Assembly (NCBI RefSeq): GCF_003056355.1
Contig: NZ_PYVW01000027.1
Location: forward strand, 1-32,320
DNA from: Devosia naphthalenivorans
GTDB taxonomy: Bacteria > Pseudomonadota > Alphaproteobacteria > Rhizobiales > Devosiaceae
DNA length: 32,320 nucleotides
Direction of reading: 5' to 3'
This document shows positions 9,023-18,692 of the stretch, in pieces (position 1 is the stretch's first letter; the number at the start of each line of letters is the position of its first letter). Made by a program: the position numbers and the translations under genes. The notes beneath the pieces were generated by a model. It had not been told where the DNA came from. It made no database searches and saw only the letters and a program-made list of their open reading frames with translations.

Positions 9023-11908
9023 TTACGGCAGCTCCGCGGCCCTGGCATACCAGGCAGAAGCCGCCCTGCTTACCTCCGCCTGCATCGCCCCGAGATCCAG
9101 TTCCAGCCGACCAAAATCAGGATAGTGGGTCAGCCCCGCCAGCAAGTCCTTGAAGGCCTCACTCCACGCTTCTTCCTTGAACGGGCTGATCAAGGCCGAG
9201 CTCATCACCTGCAGCACCGTTGAATAGACGTCGTGAATTTCGGCGAGGCGTTGCCCCTCTGGCACGAGACCCAGACCGGCAAGCCGCGACAGCACACGCG
9301 CGGTTAAAGCCTGCGGCAAGCCGATCTCGGACCCGGCAATGAGTTGCGCCGACTGGGCGATGAACTCAAGGTCCACCAGCCCACCCTCAGCCAGCTTGAG
9401 ATCGAATTTGTGCCGCGGCTTGCGCTCGCTCGCCATGAGGGTGCGCATCGAGATCACGTCCGCGATGGTTTTTGCATGGTCGCGCGGGCGGACCATTACG
9501 TCGGCAATGGCCGCATCGATCTCGGAGCCGAAGCCATGATCGGCAGCAATCACCCGAGCGCGGCTGAGCGCCAGATGCTCCCAGGTCCAGGCGTTGTCGC
9601 GGTGATAGGCGCGAAAGCCGGAGATGCTGGTGGCGAGCGGCCCGGCATTACCGGAGGGACGCAGCCGCATATCGGCTTCGTAGAGCACGCCCTCCGCCGT
9701 TGGGGCACTGACAGCCGCGACGAGGCGCTGCGTGAGGCGGGCGTAGTAATGGCTGGTGCTGAGCGGCTTGGGTCCATCCGATTCGATCTCGGGCGCGTCG
9801 TAGAGCAGGATGAAATCGAGGTCGGACGTGACCGTCATCTCGCGGCTGGCCATCTTGCCGAATGCCAGCAGCCCCAGGCGGCCGCCGGCGATAGTGCCGT
9901 GGCGCCGCTCGAACTCGACGCGAACGCTGCCGAACAAGCGATTGAGCAGTGTCTCGGCCAGAGCGGTAAACTGCTCGCCGGCCCCTGTTGCAGTCACCGT
10001 GCCGGAGAGCAAGCCCGCGGCGATGAGAAATTTTTGCTCCTGCCCGATGATGCGGGCGCGGTCGATGATCTCTTCATAGGACCGCGCTTCGGCGAGGAAC
10101 GCGTCCACCTTGGCAATGAGCACGTCGCGATGGGTGACGTCATTGGCAAAGGCGGGGTCGATCAGGCCGTCCATCACATGCGCGCGGTGAATTACCGCCT
10201 CGGACATGCGCGGTGCAGAGGCCATCAACTGGACCAACAGCGATCGCAGATCGGGATGGGCTCGCAGCAGAGCGAATAATTGCACGCCGCTCGGCAGGCG
10301 TGCGAGGAAATCGTCGAACTTTGCCAGCGCGGCATCCGCATTGCCGGCATTGCCCAGGGTCAGAAGCAGCGCTGGGAGCAGTTCCGTCAAGTGGGCCCGA
10401 GCGGCAGAAGCACGCGTGGATGGGTAGCTGCCATAGTGCCATTTGCGCACGGTTTCGATGGCCCTGTGCGCATCCGCAAAGCCCATGGACGTCAGTGTCT
10501 CGATGGTGCCTGGATCATCGTCATTGCCGGTGAAAACCAGGTTTCCTTCGCCGCTTCCGAGCGTCTCGCCTTCGGTGAACAGTTCGGCATAATAGCTCGC
10601 CACCCGCTCCAGTGCGGCGCGGTAGCTTGCCTCGAAAGCGCGCAAGCTCGGCTCACCCATCAGCCGGCCGACGATTTCCACATCGGCGCTGGTGGCCGGC
10701 ATGACATGGGTCTGCTCGTCGCGCAGCATCTGCAGCCGGTTTTCGACCGCCCGCAAAAACCAGTAGCTCTGGGTGAGTTCGGTTGCAGCCTTCGGCGTGA
10801 TCCAGTTCGCGTCGGCCAGCGCGGCAAGTGCGTGCGCGGTGGGCTTTACACGCAGCGTCTTGTCCCGGCCGCCGGCGATCAATTGCTGTGTCTGGGTGAA
10901 GAACTCGATCTCGCGAATACCGCCGCGGCCAAGCTTGACGTTGTGCCCCTCGACCCGGATATCGCCGACCTTCTTGGCGATGTTGATCTGGCGCTTCATG
11001 GCCTGGATATCGGCAATGGTGGCGAAGTCGAGGTGCTTGCGCCAGATGTAGGGCGCCAGTTCCTTGAGGAACGCCTGGCCGACACGAATGTCGCCAGCGC
11101 AGGGCCGCGCCTTGATCCAGGCCGCCCGCTCCCAGTTCTGGCCCCGGCTTTCATAATAGGCCATGGCCGCGTCGAACGAGATCGCGACGGGTGTCGAGCC
11201 GGGATCCGGGCGCAGCCGCAGATCGGTGCGGAAGACATAGCCGTGAGCGCGCCGGTCCTCCATCAGCCCGACCAGCTTCTGGACCATCCGCGCGTAAAAT
11301 CTGGTGGCCTCGGATCGGTCGGCCAATACGTTTTTCTCGGGATCGAAGAAGGCGACGATGTCGATGTCGGAAGAGTAGTTCAGTTCCTGGCCGCCATGCT
11401 TGCCCAGCGCGAAAATGGCGAGGCCGGAATTGGCCGCGGTCGCCTCATCGGCCGGGATAGCCAGGGCACCCCGCTCGGCTGCCTGGCGCATCAGCAGGTT
11501 CAGCGCGGCCTCGAGCGCCGCATCGGCGAGGTCGGACAGGGCGGCCGTCGATTGTGCCGTGGTCCAGACGCCGCCGGTTTCGGCAATCGCCGCCAGCAGG
11601 GCAGTGCGCCCCTTGGCGATGCGCAACACCGAAGCGATTGTGTCCTCATCGTTGATGCTCTCGCCCGCTTCGGTCACCGTCTCGATGATGTCCGTGAAAG
11701 CGCCGTCGGCGGTGTCGGAAAGCGCGCCGGCCAGCCAATCGCTGTTTGCGGCAGCCATGTCGAAGAGATAGGGCGCAGCCTCCAGCAGCGGACCCAGGGT
11801 GCCGCGCGCGGCGGCAATCGCCTGGCGTGCCTGCAAGGGCAGATCATCGAGCCAGGCTTCGAACCGGGGACAATCGGAGGCAGGCAGGGGGCTGAGATTT
11901 ATGGTCAT
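9023..11908 (-). CDS. glnE: Bifunctional glutamine synthetase adenylyltransferase / adenylyl-removing enzyme
   Basis: A 961-residue GlnE, which adenylylates glutamine synthetase to switch it off and removes AMP to switch it on, under PII control. Two nucleotidyltransferase domains are visible. The N-terminal one has GKHGGQELNYSSDIDIVAFF with Asp181 and Asp183; the C-terminal one has GKMASREMTVTSDLDFILLY with Asp696 and Asp698. Both metal-binding Asp pairs are intact, so both activities should be present. I chose the ATG at 11908 (MTINLSPLPA); an in-frame TTG at 11944 would add 12 residues and cannot be excluded. It is the last gene of the ccm-degP-kinase block, 52 bp after the kinase stop. 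Confidence 0.95.
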   Translation of the reverse strand: MTINLSPLPASDCPRFEAWLDDLPLQARQAIAAARGTLGPLLEAAPYLFDMAAANSDWLAGALSDTADGAFTDIIETVTEAGESINDEDTIASVLRIAKGRTALLAAIAETGGVWTTAQSTAALSDLADAALEAALNLLMRQAAERGALAIPADEATAANSGLAIFALGKHGGQELNYSSDIDIVAFFDPEKNVLADRSEATRFYARMVQKLVGLMEDRRAHGYVFRTDLRLRPDPGSTPVAISFDAAMAYYESRGQNWERAAWIKARPCAGDIRVGQAFLKELAPYIWRKHLDFATIADIQAMKRQINIAKKVGDIRVEGHNVKLGRGGIREIEFFTQTQQLIAGGRDKTLRVKPTAHALAALADANWITPKAATELTQSYWFLRAVENRLQMLRDEQTHVMPATSADVEIVGRLMGEPSLRAFEASYRAALERVASYYAELFTEGETLGSGEGNLVFTGNDDDPGTIETLTSMGFADAHRAIETVRKWHYGSYPSTRASAARAHLTELLPALLLTLGNAGNADAALAKFDDFLARLPSGVQLFALLRAHPDLRSLLVQLMASAPRMSEAVIHRAHVMDGLIDPAFANDVTHRDVLIAKVDAFLAEARSYEEIIDRARIIGQEQKFLIAAGLLSGTVTATGAGEQFTALAETLLNRLFGSVRVEFERRHGTIAGGRLGLLAFGKMASREMTVTSDLDFILLYDAPEIESDGPKPLSTSHYYARLTQRLVAAVSAPTAEGVLYEADMRLRPSGNAGPLATSISGFRAYHRDNAWTWEHLALSRARVIAADHGFGSEIDAAIADVMVRPRDHAKTIADVISMRTLMASERKPRHKFDLKLAEGGLVDLEFIAQSAQLIAGSEIGLPQALTARVLSRLAGLGLVPEGQRLAEIHDVYSTVLQVMSSALISPFKEEAWSEAFKDLLAGLTHYPDFGRLELDLGAMQAEVSRAASAWYARAAELP

Positions 11909-11960
11909 GGCTTCTGGGATAACTTGGCGCCAAGTCGCGGGCAAGCTCCAGCGGAGCGAT

Positions 11961-13391
11961 CTAGGTGGCGGGCAGATCGATCACGGCGCGAACGCCCGGC
12001 GCATTGTCCTCGATCCTGAAGTTGCCGCCCATCAGGCGGGTCACGGCATCGACCAGCGAAAGGCCGAGTCCTGAACCAGTTTCGGAGCGGCTTTTTTCGA
12101 GCCGTACGAAGCGTTCCAGCACGCGCTTACGATCTTCCTCAGGAATGCCGGGGCCATTGTCGGCAACTTCGATCAGCACGCGGCCGTCAAGCTGGCGCAG
12201 GCCAACCATGATGCGGCCCTGCCCTTCCGCATCTGGCTTGGCGTATTTCACCGCGTTCTCGAGCAAATTGACCATGGCCTGCCCGATCAGTTCGCGGTTG
12301 GCACGCAGGTGCACGCCAGAGGTGACAGCCGTTTCAATGACGATGCCTTCGTCTTCGGCAACTGGTCCATAAAGTTCAGCGACATCGGCAACGACGGCAC
12401 TCACATCCACGTCAGTCAGTGCGCCCGAGGGTGCTCCCGCTTCCGCGCGTGCAATCATCAGCAGGGCGTTGAACGTCTGGATCAGGCGGTCGCTTTCGGC
12501 AATCGTGGTTTCGAGGGCCTGCTGGCGCGTCTGGTCGCTCGCGCCGGCCCTGAGCGCCGCTTCTGCCTGGTTGCGCAGCCGGGTCAGCGGCGTCTTGAGA
12601 TCGTGGGCCACATTGTCGGTGACCTCTTTCAAGCCCTGCAGCAATTGCTCGATGCGGTCCAGCATGGCGTTTAGATTGGTCGCGAGGCCATCGAACTCAT
12701 CGTTACGCTTGGTGATGGGTACGCGCTCGCTGAGATTACCCGACATGATCTTGGTGGAGGTGTCGCGGATCGTATCGATGCGCTTGAGCACCCGGCGTGC
12801 GGTTACCCCGCCGGCGATCAACGAGAAGAGGATAATTCCGAGCACACCAAAAAGAAAACTCTGCACGATAATGGCCGAAAAGCCGCGCCGCTCCACCACG
12901 TCGCGCCCCACGACCAGGCGCAGCCCGTTGCTTGTCACCACGGAGCGAACAACGGCGTAGCCGGTCTTGCGGTCGCGCACTTCACCGTTCCCAGACCTGC
13001 CGATGGCTGTAGGTGGGTCCGTCAGTGGATTGGCCCGCTCATAATCGAAGCTATAGGTGCCCGGCTCCAGGATGACATTGGCTGGAATGTCCATGACATT
13101 GCCGAGCAGGTACTGCCCCGTTGCATCCCCGAGATAATAGACACCCGGCCCCGGATTGCGCGAGATCCGCTCCACGGCGAACGCCAGCGCCCTGATACCG
13201 CCGGTTGCATCGAGGCGCTGCAGCGCCGCGAGTTCCCGATCGATGTCATTGGCTTGCTGGCGCTGGATTTGGACGCTGGATTGCCATGTGATGAACGCCA
13301 GCAGCAGAATGGCGAACAGCGAGAAGATCAGGATGAACGTTGCCGTCAGCCTCACCGTCGAAGTCCGCCAGATTTGGGCAAATCGGGACAA
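11961..13391 (-). CDS. Two-component sensor histidine kinase paired with the upstream regulator
   Basis: A 476-residue inner-membrane kinase with helices at about 15-36 and 172-196 bracketing a periplasmic sensor of ~135 residues. A HAMP region (about 197-250) follows, then HisKA with His263 in NVAHDLKTPLTRLRNQ, and a HATPase with DNGPGIPEEDRKRVLERF and GSGLGLSLVDAV near the end. The start codon is TTG, three bases after the regulator stop, so translation is probably coupled and the pair cognate. Its place between degP and glnE suggests envelope stress or a related signal. That is inference from position; the sensor domain itself is unrecognised. Confidence 0.9.
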   Translation of the reverse strand: MSRFAQIWRTSTVRLTATFILIFSLFAILLLAFITWQSSVQIQRQQANDIDRELAALQRLDATGGIRALAFAVERISRNPGPGVYYLGDATGQYLLGNVMDIPANVILEPGTYSFDYERANPLTDPPTAIGRSGNGEVRDRKTGYAVVRSVVTSNGLRLVVGRDVVERRGFSAIIVQSFLFGVLGIILFSLIAGGVTARRVLKRIDTIRDTSTKIMSGNLSERVPITKRNDEFDGLATNLNAMLDRIEQLLQGLKEVTDNVAHDLKTPLTRLRNQAEAALRAGASDQTRQQALETTIAESDRLIQTFNALLMIARAEAGAPSGALTDVDVSAVVADVAELYGPVAEDEGIVIETAVTSGVHLRANRELIGQAMVNLLENAVKYAKPDAEGQGRIMVGLRQLDGRVLIEVADNGPGIPEEDRKRVLERFVRLEKSRSETGSGLGLSLVDAVTRLMGGNFRIEDNAPGVRAVIDLPAT

Positions 13392-13394
13392 AAA

Positions 13395-14066
13395 TTAATC
13401 CCGGATCATATAGCCGGCGCCGCGCACGGTCTGCAGCAGAGGGGTGGCATGGCCCTTGTCGATCTTGGATCGCAGACGAGACATATGGACATCGATGACG
13501 TTGGTCTGCGGGTCGAAATGGTAGTCCCAGACATTTTCGAGCAGCATGGTTCGGGTCACGACCTTGCCGGCGTTTTTCATCAAATATTCCAGCAGCCGGA
13601 ATTCGCGCGGTTGCAGGAGGATGGCTTCGCCGTCGCGCTCCACCTTGCGGGACAGCCGATCGAGCGTGAGACCGCCCACCTCGTAACTCGTCGCCGCCTC
13701 GGAAGGGCTGGAGCGGCGCGCCAGCACCTCGACGCGCGCCAGCAGTTCGGTGAAAGCATAGGGCTTGGTGAGATAATCGTCGCCACCCGCGCGTAGACCA
13801 GTCACCCGGTCGTCCACTTCGCCCAGAGCGGAAAGAATCAGCACAGGAGTCTTGTCGCCTTCGGCACGCAGGGATTCGACGATGGAGAGGCCGTCGCGGC
13901 GGGGCAGCATGCGATCCACGATCAGCACGTCGTAATCCATGCCGGAGGCCATGGCGTAGCCGGTTTCCCCGTCGGCGGCATGATGGGTGACGTGCCCTGC
14001 CTCATCGAGTGCCTGGATCAGATACGCCGCGGCTTCACGATCATCCTCGATCAGCAAAATCTTCAC
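13395..14066 (-). CDS. OmpR/PhoB-type response regulator
   Basis: A 223-residue regulator. The receiver domain has acidic residues Asp8/Asp9, phospho-acceptor Asp51 (VLIVDRMLPRRDG) and Lys101 (YLTKPYAF). The C-terminal winged-helix domain contains LLQPREFRLLEYLMKNAGKV and ends NVIDVHMSRLRSKID...VRGAGYMIRD, the usual OmpR DNA-binding fold. It starts at GTG (14064-14066). A strong hairpin terminator sits about 18 bp upstream, after degP, so expression is either by read-through of the degP transcript or from a promoter inside the end of degP. It is followed 3 bp later by its probable kinase. The target genes are unknown. Confidence 0.92.
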   Translation of the reverse strand: MKILLIEDDREAAAYLIQALDEAGHVTHHAADGETGYAMASGMDYDVLIVDRMLPRRDGLSIVESLRAEGDKTPVLILSALGEVDDRVTGLRAGGDDYLTKPYAFTELLARVEVLARRSSPSEAATSYEVGGLTLDRLSRKVERDGEAILLQPREFRLLEYLMKNAGKVVTRTMLLENVWDYHFDPQTNVIDVHMSRLRSKIDKGHATPLLQTVRGAGYMIRD

Positions 14067-14083
14067 GGCGACGCTCCGTAACT

Positions 14084-14118
14084 CAAGAAAATTGGCCCCG
14101 GAGCAAAGCCCCGGAGCC
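14084..14118 (-). terminator. Intrinsic terminator or attenuator after degP
   Basis: On the minus strand, bases 14118-14094 form an 11-bp GC-rich stem (two G-T pairs) with a TTT loop, followed by AATTTTCTT. It lies 8 bp after the degP stop and only 18 bp before the response-regulator start. It should uncouple degP from the downstream signalling genes, at least in part. Confidence 0.75.
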
Positions 14119-14126
14119 GGATTAGT

Positions 14127-15653
14127 TTACTCGCCCAGCGGCAGGCCGATGAAGCGGGCGTTGCCGTCGCGGCTCGCCTTGACCAGAGCCGTGTTCAGGC
14201 CCTTGGCTTTGACTGCCTCGATCGCAGCTTCGAACTCTTCCAGAGTGTTCACTGCAGTGTTGTTGACCTCGGTGATTGCATCACCCACGGCGATACCCTT
14301 CTCGGCCGCCTGGGATTCGGGATCAACATTCTGCACCAGCAGGCCACCGGAACCATCGGAGTTCGGAACCAGCGTCAAGCCAACGCTGGATTCAGAAGGA
14401 ACAGCTTCCGGCGGTGTCGGCGCGGTCTGTTCTTCTGCTGCGGCAGCTTCTTCGTTGAGCGTGCCAAGCGTAACCGACACCGTGGTCTCGGCACCGTCGC
14501 GCCAGATGGTCAGTTCGACGGCGCTGTCAGGGGACTTGCCGGCAATGGTGCGGCTGAGATCCAGTGCGTCATCGATCTGGTCGCCATCGACGGCCGTGAC
14601 GATGTCACCGGATTCGATGCCGGCGGGACCGGCAGGACCATCCTCTGCGACATTGGTTACAATGGCACCCTTGGCTTCTTCCAGACCGACACCATCGGCG
14701 ATATCGCGCGTCACATCCTGGATACCGACACCAAGATAACCGCGAGTCACGGAGCCGCTATCGATCAGCTGGTCGACGATGCCCTTGACGGTTGCCGCCG
14801 GAATGGCGAACGCAATACCGACATTACCGCCATTGGGCGAATAGATGGCGGTGTTCACGCCTACCACTTCACCCTTGGTGTTGAAGGCCGGGCCGCCGGA
14901 ATTGCCGGTGTTAACCGCAGCGTCGATCTGCAGGAAGTCTCCGTAGTTCGAGCCGCCGATATTACGGCCTGCGCCCGAAATGACGCCGGCAGTCACCGTG
15001 CCGCCCAGACCGAACGGATTACCAACGGCTAAAACCCAGTCGCCAACCCGGCTGGCTTCGGTTTCAAAGGTCACGAACGGCAGGTCGGTGCCTTCGATCT
15101 TGAGCACGGCAAGATCGGTGCGCTCGTCGGTGCCGACGATTTCGGCGACCTGTTCGCTGCCATCGTCGAAGACGACCGTGACCTTGGTTGCGTCTGCGAC
15201 GACGTGGTTATTGGTAACCACATAGCCGTCAGCCGAGATCACGAAACCGGAGCCGGCTGCCATATACTGGCGCGGCGTCGGTTCATCGCCACCACGACCG
15301 CCCGGTCCCTGGCCGAACCGGTCAAAGAAATCGCGGAACGGGTGATCAGGCGGAAGGTCGGGGAAATTGAAGTTGAACTGGCCGCCACCGCGGCGCTGCA
15401 TCATGGCCGAGCTTTCTTCGGCTTCAACCAGGATCGAGACCACGGCAGGCTTGACGGCGTCAACCAGGTCAGCGAATCCAGCCTGCGGTTGCGCGGCTTG
15501 GGGAACGACGATCTGGGCTGCCGGCTGCACCTGTGCATTGGCGGTTTGTCCAGTCATCACGAATGCGGTGGATACACCACCAACGCCCACCAGCAATGCG
15601 AGGGCTGAAGCCCCAAGCCAGCGGCGAATACGGGTCAAAATAGTCGAGCGCAT
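14127..15653 (-). CDS. degP: DegP/HtrA-type periplasmic serine protease (Do family)
   Basis: A 508-residue periplasmic protease/chaperone that degrades misfolded envelope proteins. An N-terminal signal or membrane segment (about residues 11-40, ending TANA) is followed by the trypsin-like domain. The catalytic triad is His150 (VVTNNHVVAD), Asp180 (ERTDLAVLKI) and Ser252 (NTGNSGGPAF). Two PDZ domains follow, at about 290-385 and 425-505, separated by an Ala/Glu/Pro-rich linker. The ATG at 15653 was chosen because GAAGGAG lies 11 bp upstream; the frame is open to 15725 but those extra residues are not needed. It sits 155 bp downstream of ccmH, which leaves room for its own promoter, and is followed by a hairpin terminator. 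Confidence 0.95.
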   Translation of the reverse strand: MRSTILTRIRRWLGASALALLVGVGGVSTAFVMTGQTANAQVQPAAQIVVPQAAQPQAGFADLVDAVKPAVVSILVEAEESSAMMQRRGGGQFNFNFPDLPPDHPFRDFFDRFGQGPGGRGGDEPTPRQYMAAGSGFVISADGYVVTNNHVVADATKVTVVFDDGSEQVAEIVGTDERTDLAVLKIEGTDLPFVTFETEASRVGDWVLAVGNPFGLGGTVTAGVISGAGRNIGGSNYGDFLQIDAAVNTGNSGGPAFNTKGEVVGVNTAIYSPNGGNVGIAFAIPAATVKGIVDQLIDSGSVTRGYLGVGIQDVTRDIADGVGLEEAKGAIVTNVAEDGPAGPAGIESGDIVTAVDGDQIDDALDLSRTIAGKSPDSAVELTIWRDGAETTVSVTLGTLNEEAAAAEEQTAPTPPEAVPSESSVGLTLVPNSDGSGGLLVQNVDPESQAAEKGIAVGDAITEVNNTAVNTLEEFEAAIEAVKAKGLNTALVKASRDGNARFIGLPLGE

Positions 15654-15808
15654 GGAAACCAATCTCCTTCGGCAAGCCCTCAACAGCTTGTGGGCTATAT
15701 ATGGAACGCGCGACATTTCATGCACGTTGCGCCAACATTAAACCTTGGCAATGTTGCAGGCAGGAATGGGGCGTAACCCGGACACTATTCCGCCTTGCAT
15801 ATAGGGTC

Positions 15809-16252
15809 TCAGGAGTTGAGTTCGTCCAGCGCGGCCTTCTCATCGGGGCTTAACTCAGGTGCAGCATAGCGCCGACGGCGGTTCACCAGCCACAGCGCGC
15901 CCAGTCCACCGATCAGCAGCACGGGGGCGGCTCCCCACAGCAGAAGCGTATGATTGCTGACGCGTGGATTGAGCAACACGAACTCGCCATAGCGGTCGAC
16001 GAGGAACTGCTGCACCTGCTCATCGCTATCGCCCGCAACCAGCCGCTCCCGCACCAGCACGCGAAGATCGCGCGCCAGATCGGCATCGCTGTCATCGATC
16101 GACTGGTTCTGGCAGACGAGGCACCGCAAACCCGCCGAGATATCCCGCGCACGCTGTTCGAGCACCGGATCGGGCAGGACCTCGTCGGGGCTCACCGCCC
16201 AGGCAGGCGCGATCATCGCCAGAGTGAGGCAGAGGGCTCGCAACCAGATCAT
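15809..16252 (-). CDS. ccmH: Cytochrome c maturation protein CcmH (CycL type)
   Basis: A 147-residue thiol-oxidoreductase that keeps the apocytochrome CxxCH motif reduced for haem ligation. It has a signal peptide (MIWLRALCLTLAMIAPAWA), the redox motif LRCLVCQNQ with Cys44 and Cys47, a helical domain, and a C-terminal membrane helix (about 106-123) followed by an arginine-rich stop. It is the short form, without the TPR half, as expected where CcmI is separate. The start ATG at 16252 overlaps the ccmF stop as ATGA, showing translational coupling. The same frame is open further upstream inside ccmF, but that part has no family resemblance. Confidence 0.95.
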   Translation of the reverse strand: MIWLRALCLTLAMIAPAWAVSPDEVLPDPVLEQRARDISAGLRCLVCQNQSIDDSDADLARDLRVLVRERLVAGDSDEQVQQFLVDRYGEFVLLNPRVSNHTLLLWGAAPVLLIGGLGALWLVNRRRRYAAPELSPDEKAALDELNS

Positions 16253-18222
16253 TCCGCTGGCTCCGCAACGGGTTTCGCCGCACGTCGGGGCGCCCCGACC
16301 CGCACTTTCCGGTCGGTGAGCGACAGCACACCCGCTAGGGCCATGAGTATGGTGCCGAGCCAGATCAGGGTGATGTACGGCTTGTGCCAGACGCGAACGA
16401 CGTGGGTGTTTTCCAGCGGCTCGCCGAGTTGCAGATAGAGTTGGGAAAACCCATAGGTTTCGATCGCGGCTTCGGTTGTGGGCATGCCACTTGCCACATA
16501 GGTGCGCCGGTCGGCCATGGTCTGGCGCGTGCTGCCATTGGGCGCCGTGATGGTAAACCGTCCCTCGTCGGACAGATAATTCGGCCCCGGCACCTGCTCG
16601 AAGCTGTCGAAGGCGATGGTGTAGCCCGCCAGCGTGGCCGTCTCGCCGGGATTGAGCGTGGTTACCAGCTCGGTTTCCCAGGCGGTGGTGGAAACTATGC
16701 CCAACACGGTTATGCCGACGCCGAAATGCCCGATGGCAGTCGACCATGCCGTGCGCGGCAGGCCCACCAGCCGCCGCCAGCTCTCGGCCAGCGGTATGCG
16801 GCCAAGCTTGCTGCGGTCGATAAGCTCCGCCACCGCGCCGAACGCCACCCAGAAGCCGAGTAGCAGCCCAAGCGGCGCCAATGACAGCGCCACGCCGCCC
16901 AGCGCCGAAACAAGGATAGCGACGAAAATGGCCAGCGCCGCCGCCGCCATCAGACGTTGTGCAGCACTGACGATATCGGCGCGTTTCCAGGCCAGCAGCG
17001 GCCCAAACGGCAGGACCAGCAGGAGCGGTGCCATCAGCGCGCCAAAGGTGAGATTGAAGAACGGCGCGCCAACGGAAATGGACGTTCCGGTCAACGCATC
17101 GAGCACCAGCGGATAAAGCGTGCCCACCAGCACCGCACCCACGGCCGTGGCGAGGAACAGATTGTTGAGGATCAGCGCGCCTTCGCGGCTCACGGGCGCG
17201 AACAGCCCGCCCTGCCGCAGCGAGGATGCCCGCAGCGCGAACAGGAAGAATGCGCCGCCGATGACCAGCGCCAGCAGCGAAAGAATAACGAGGCCACGGG
17301 TCGGATCGCTGGCGAAAGTATGAACCGACGTCAAAATGCCCGAGCGCACTAGGAACGTGCCGAGCAGCGACAGCGAGAAGGTGATGATGGACAAAAAGAT
17401 CGTCCAGATTTTCAGCGCGTTGCGCTTTTCCATCACCAGCGCCGAATGCAGCAGGGCCGTGCCGGCCAGCCACGGCATGAAGCTGGCGTTTTCAACCGGG
17501 TCCCAGAACCACCAGCCACCCCAGCCCAGCTCGTAATAGGCCCAGTAGGAGCCCATGGCGATGCCCAGCGTCAGGAAGGTCCAGCTCAGCATGGTCCAGG
17601 GCCGCACCCAGCGCGCCCATGCCTGATCGATCCGCCCCGAGATCAAGGCTGCGATGGCAAACGAGAAGCAGATCGAGAACCCCACATAGCCCGCGTAAAG
17701 CAGCGGCGGGTGAATGGCGAGGCCGATGTCCTGCAGCACCGGATTGAGGTCATTGCCTTCCAACGGCGCCGGCAAAACCCGCTCGAACGGGTTGGACGTA
17801 AACAGCGTGAACCCGGCAAACGCCGCAGTGAGCAGGCTCTGCGTTGCCAGTACCAGCGCCATCAGATCATTGGGAAGCCGCCGGCCGAACGCTGCCACCA
17901 TGGCGCCAAATGCCACCAGGATCAGGATCCAGAGCACCATCGAGCCTTCGTGGTTGCCCCAGACGCCGGAAATCTTGAAGATCAGCGGCTTGAGCGAGTG
18001 GGAGTTATTCACCGCCAGCGCAAGGCTGAAATCGGAGACCACGAACGCCTGGATCAGCGCACCAAAAGCCACCGCCACCAGCACGAATTGCAACACGGCA
18101 CCCTGCCGCAGCACCAGCGCAATGCGCTGCCCGCTCCGCCAATAGGCATATCCGCCAACGGTGGACAGTACCGCTATGGCGAACGCCAGGATCAGCGAAA
18201 AGTGGCCGAGTTCAATGCTCAC
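16249..18222 (-). CDS. ccmF: Cytochrome c haem lyase subunit CcmF
   Basis: A 657-residue multi-pass membrane protein, the haem-handling core of the system I cytochrome c synthetase with CcmH and CcmI. It carries the WWD signature GWGGWWFWDPVEN (about 233-245), the upstream WGNHEGS motif (about 88-94), and LAIHPPLLYAGYVG (about 169-182) with a conserved histidine. The GTG at 18222 is preferred over an ATG seven codons upstream: it has GGAGG 7 bp before it, overlaps the ccmE stop as GTGA, and gives the usual length and N-terminus (SIELGHFSLILAF). It is coupled at both ends by 4-bp overlaps. Confidence 0.95.
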   Translation of the reverse strand: MSIELGHFSLILAFAIAVLSTVGGYAYWRSGQRIALVLRQGAVLQFVLVAVAFGALIQAFVVSDFSLALAVNNSHSLKPLIFKISGVWGNHEGSMVLWILILVAFGAMVAAFGRRLPNDLMALVLATQSLLTAAFAGFTLFTSNPFERVLPAPLEGNDLNPVLQDIGLAIHPPLLYAGYVGFSICFSFAIAALISGRIDQAWARWVRPWTMLSWTFLTLGIAMGSYWAYYELGWGGWWFWDPVENASFMPWLAGTALLHSALVMEKRNALKIWTIFLSIITFSLSLLGTFLVRSGILTSVHTFASDPTRGLVILSLLALVIGGAFFLFALRASSLRQGGLFAPVSREGALILNNLFLATAVGAVLVGTLYPLVLDALTGTSISVGAPFFNLTFGALMAPLLLVLPFGPLLAWKRADIVSAAQRLMAAAALAIFVAILVSALGGVALSLAPLGLLLGFWVAFGAVAELIDRSKLGRIPLAESWRRLVGLPRTAWSTAIGHFGVGITVLGIVSTTAWETELVTTLNPGETATLAGYTIAFDSFEQVPGPNYLSDEGRFTITAPNGSTRQTMADRRTYVASGMPTTEAAIETYGFSQLYLQLGEPLENTHVVRVWHKPYITLIWLGTILMALAGVLSLTDRKVRVGAPRRAAKPVAEPAE

Positions 18223-18692
18223 TGGCCAGCCTCCGGCCGCCATTCGCCACTGGCTTTGAGGGCCTCCACGACTTCCTTGGGCACATAGTTCTCATCATGC
18301 TTGGCGAGCACGTTGGAAGCCTGGAACTGACCATCCGGACCCAGGCTGCCTTCGGCAACAACGCCCTGCCCCTCGCGAAACAGGTCGGGCAAAATGCCGA
18401 CATAGCGCGCGGCGATGTCGTTGGCGCCGTCGGTCACCACGAAGCTGTTGTTCTGCCCGTCCCGGACCCAGGAGCCATCCTTGACGAGGCCCCCCAACCG
18501 GATGGGCTGCCCCGCAGCGACTTCGCGGCTGATCACATCGGACGGCGAATAGAAAAAGACGATCTGGTCACGCAACGCGACGAGCACCAGCGTCGTGGCA
18601 AGCGCCAGAACCAGGCCCAGGCCGGCGATCACCGCCAGGCGCTTCTGCTTACGGGTCCAGCCCTTCTTGCGCATAGAAGCGGACATGCTCAT
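18219..18692 (-). CDS. ccmE: Periplasmic haem chaperone CcmE
   Basis: A 157-residue haem chaperone that holds haem covalently before passing it to CcmF/CcmH. A basic N-terminus and one membrane anchor (about 19-40) precede a beta-barrel OB-fold. The haem-attachment histidine is His132 in LAKHDENYVPKEV, the conserved HxxxY motif with Tyr136. The ATG at 18692 overlaps the ccmI stop (ATGA) and the stop overlaps the ccmF GTG, so it is translated as part of the operon. CcmA, B, C, D and G are not in this window. Confidence 0.96.
   Translation of the reverse strand: MSMSASMRKKGWTRKQKRLAVIAGLGLVLALATTLVLVALRDQIVFFYSPSDVISREVAAGQPIRLGGLVKDGSWVRDGQNNSFVVTDGANDIAARYVGILPDLFREGQGVVAEGSLGPDGQFQASNVLAKHDENYVPKEVVEALKASGEWRPEAGQ

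Noticed and set aside
10280..12019. Long plus-strand open frame (579 codons) opposite glnE
   Set aside because: It is the antisense of a clearly conserved gene; open antisense frames are expected in GC-rich DNA. The translated text has no recognisable domain.
16253..17473. Upstream extension of the ccmH frame to 554 residues
   Set aside because: The extension runs inside ccmF in another frame and has no family resemblance. The ATG at 16252 with the ATGA overlap is the natural ccmH start.
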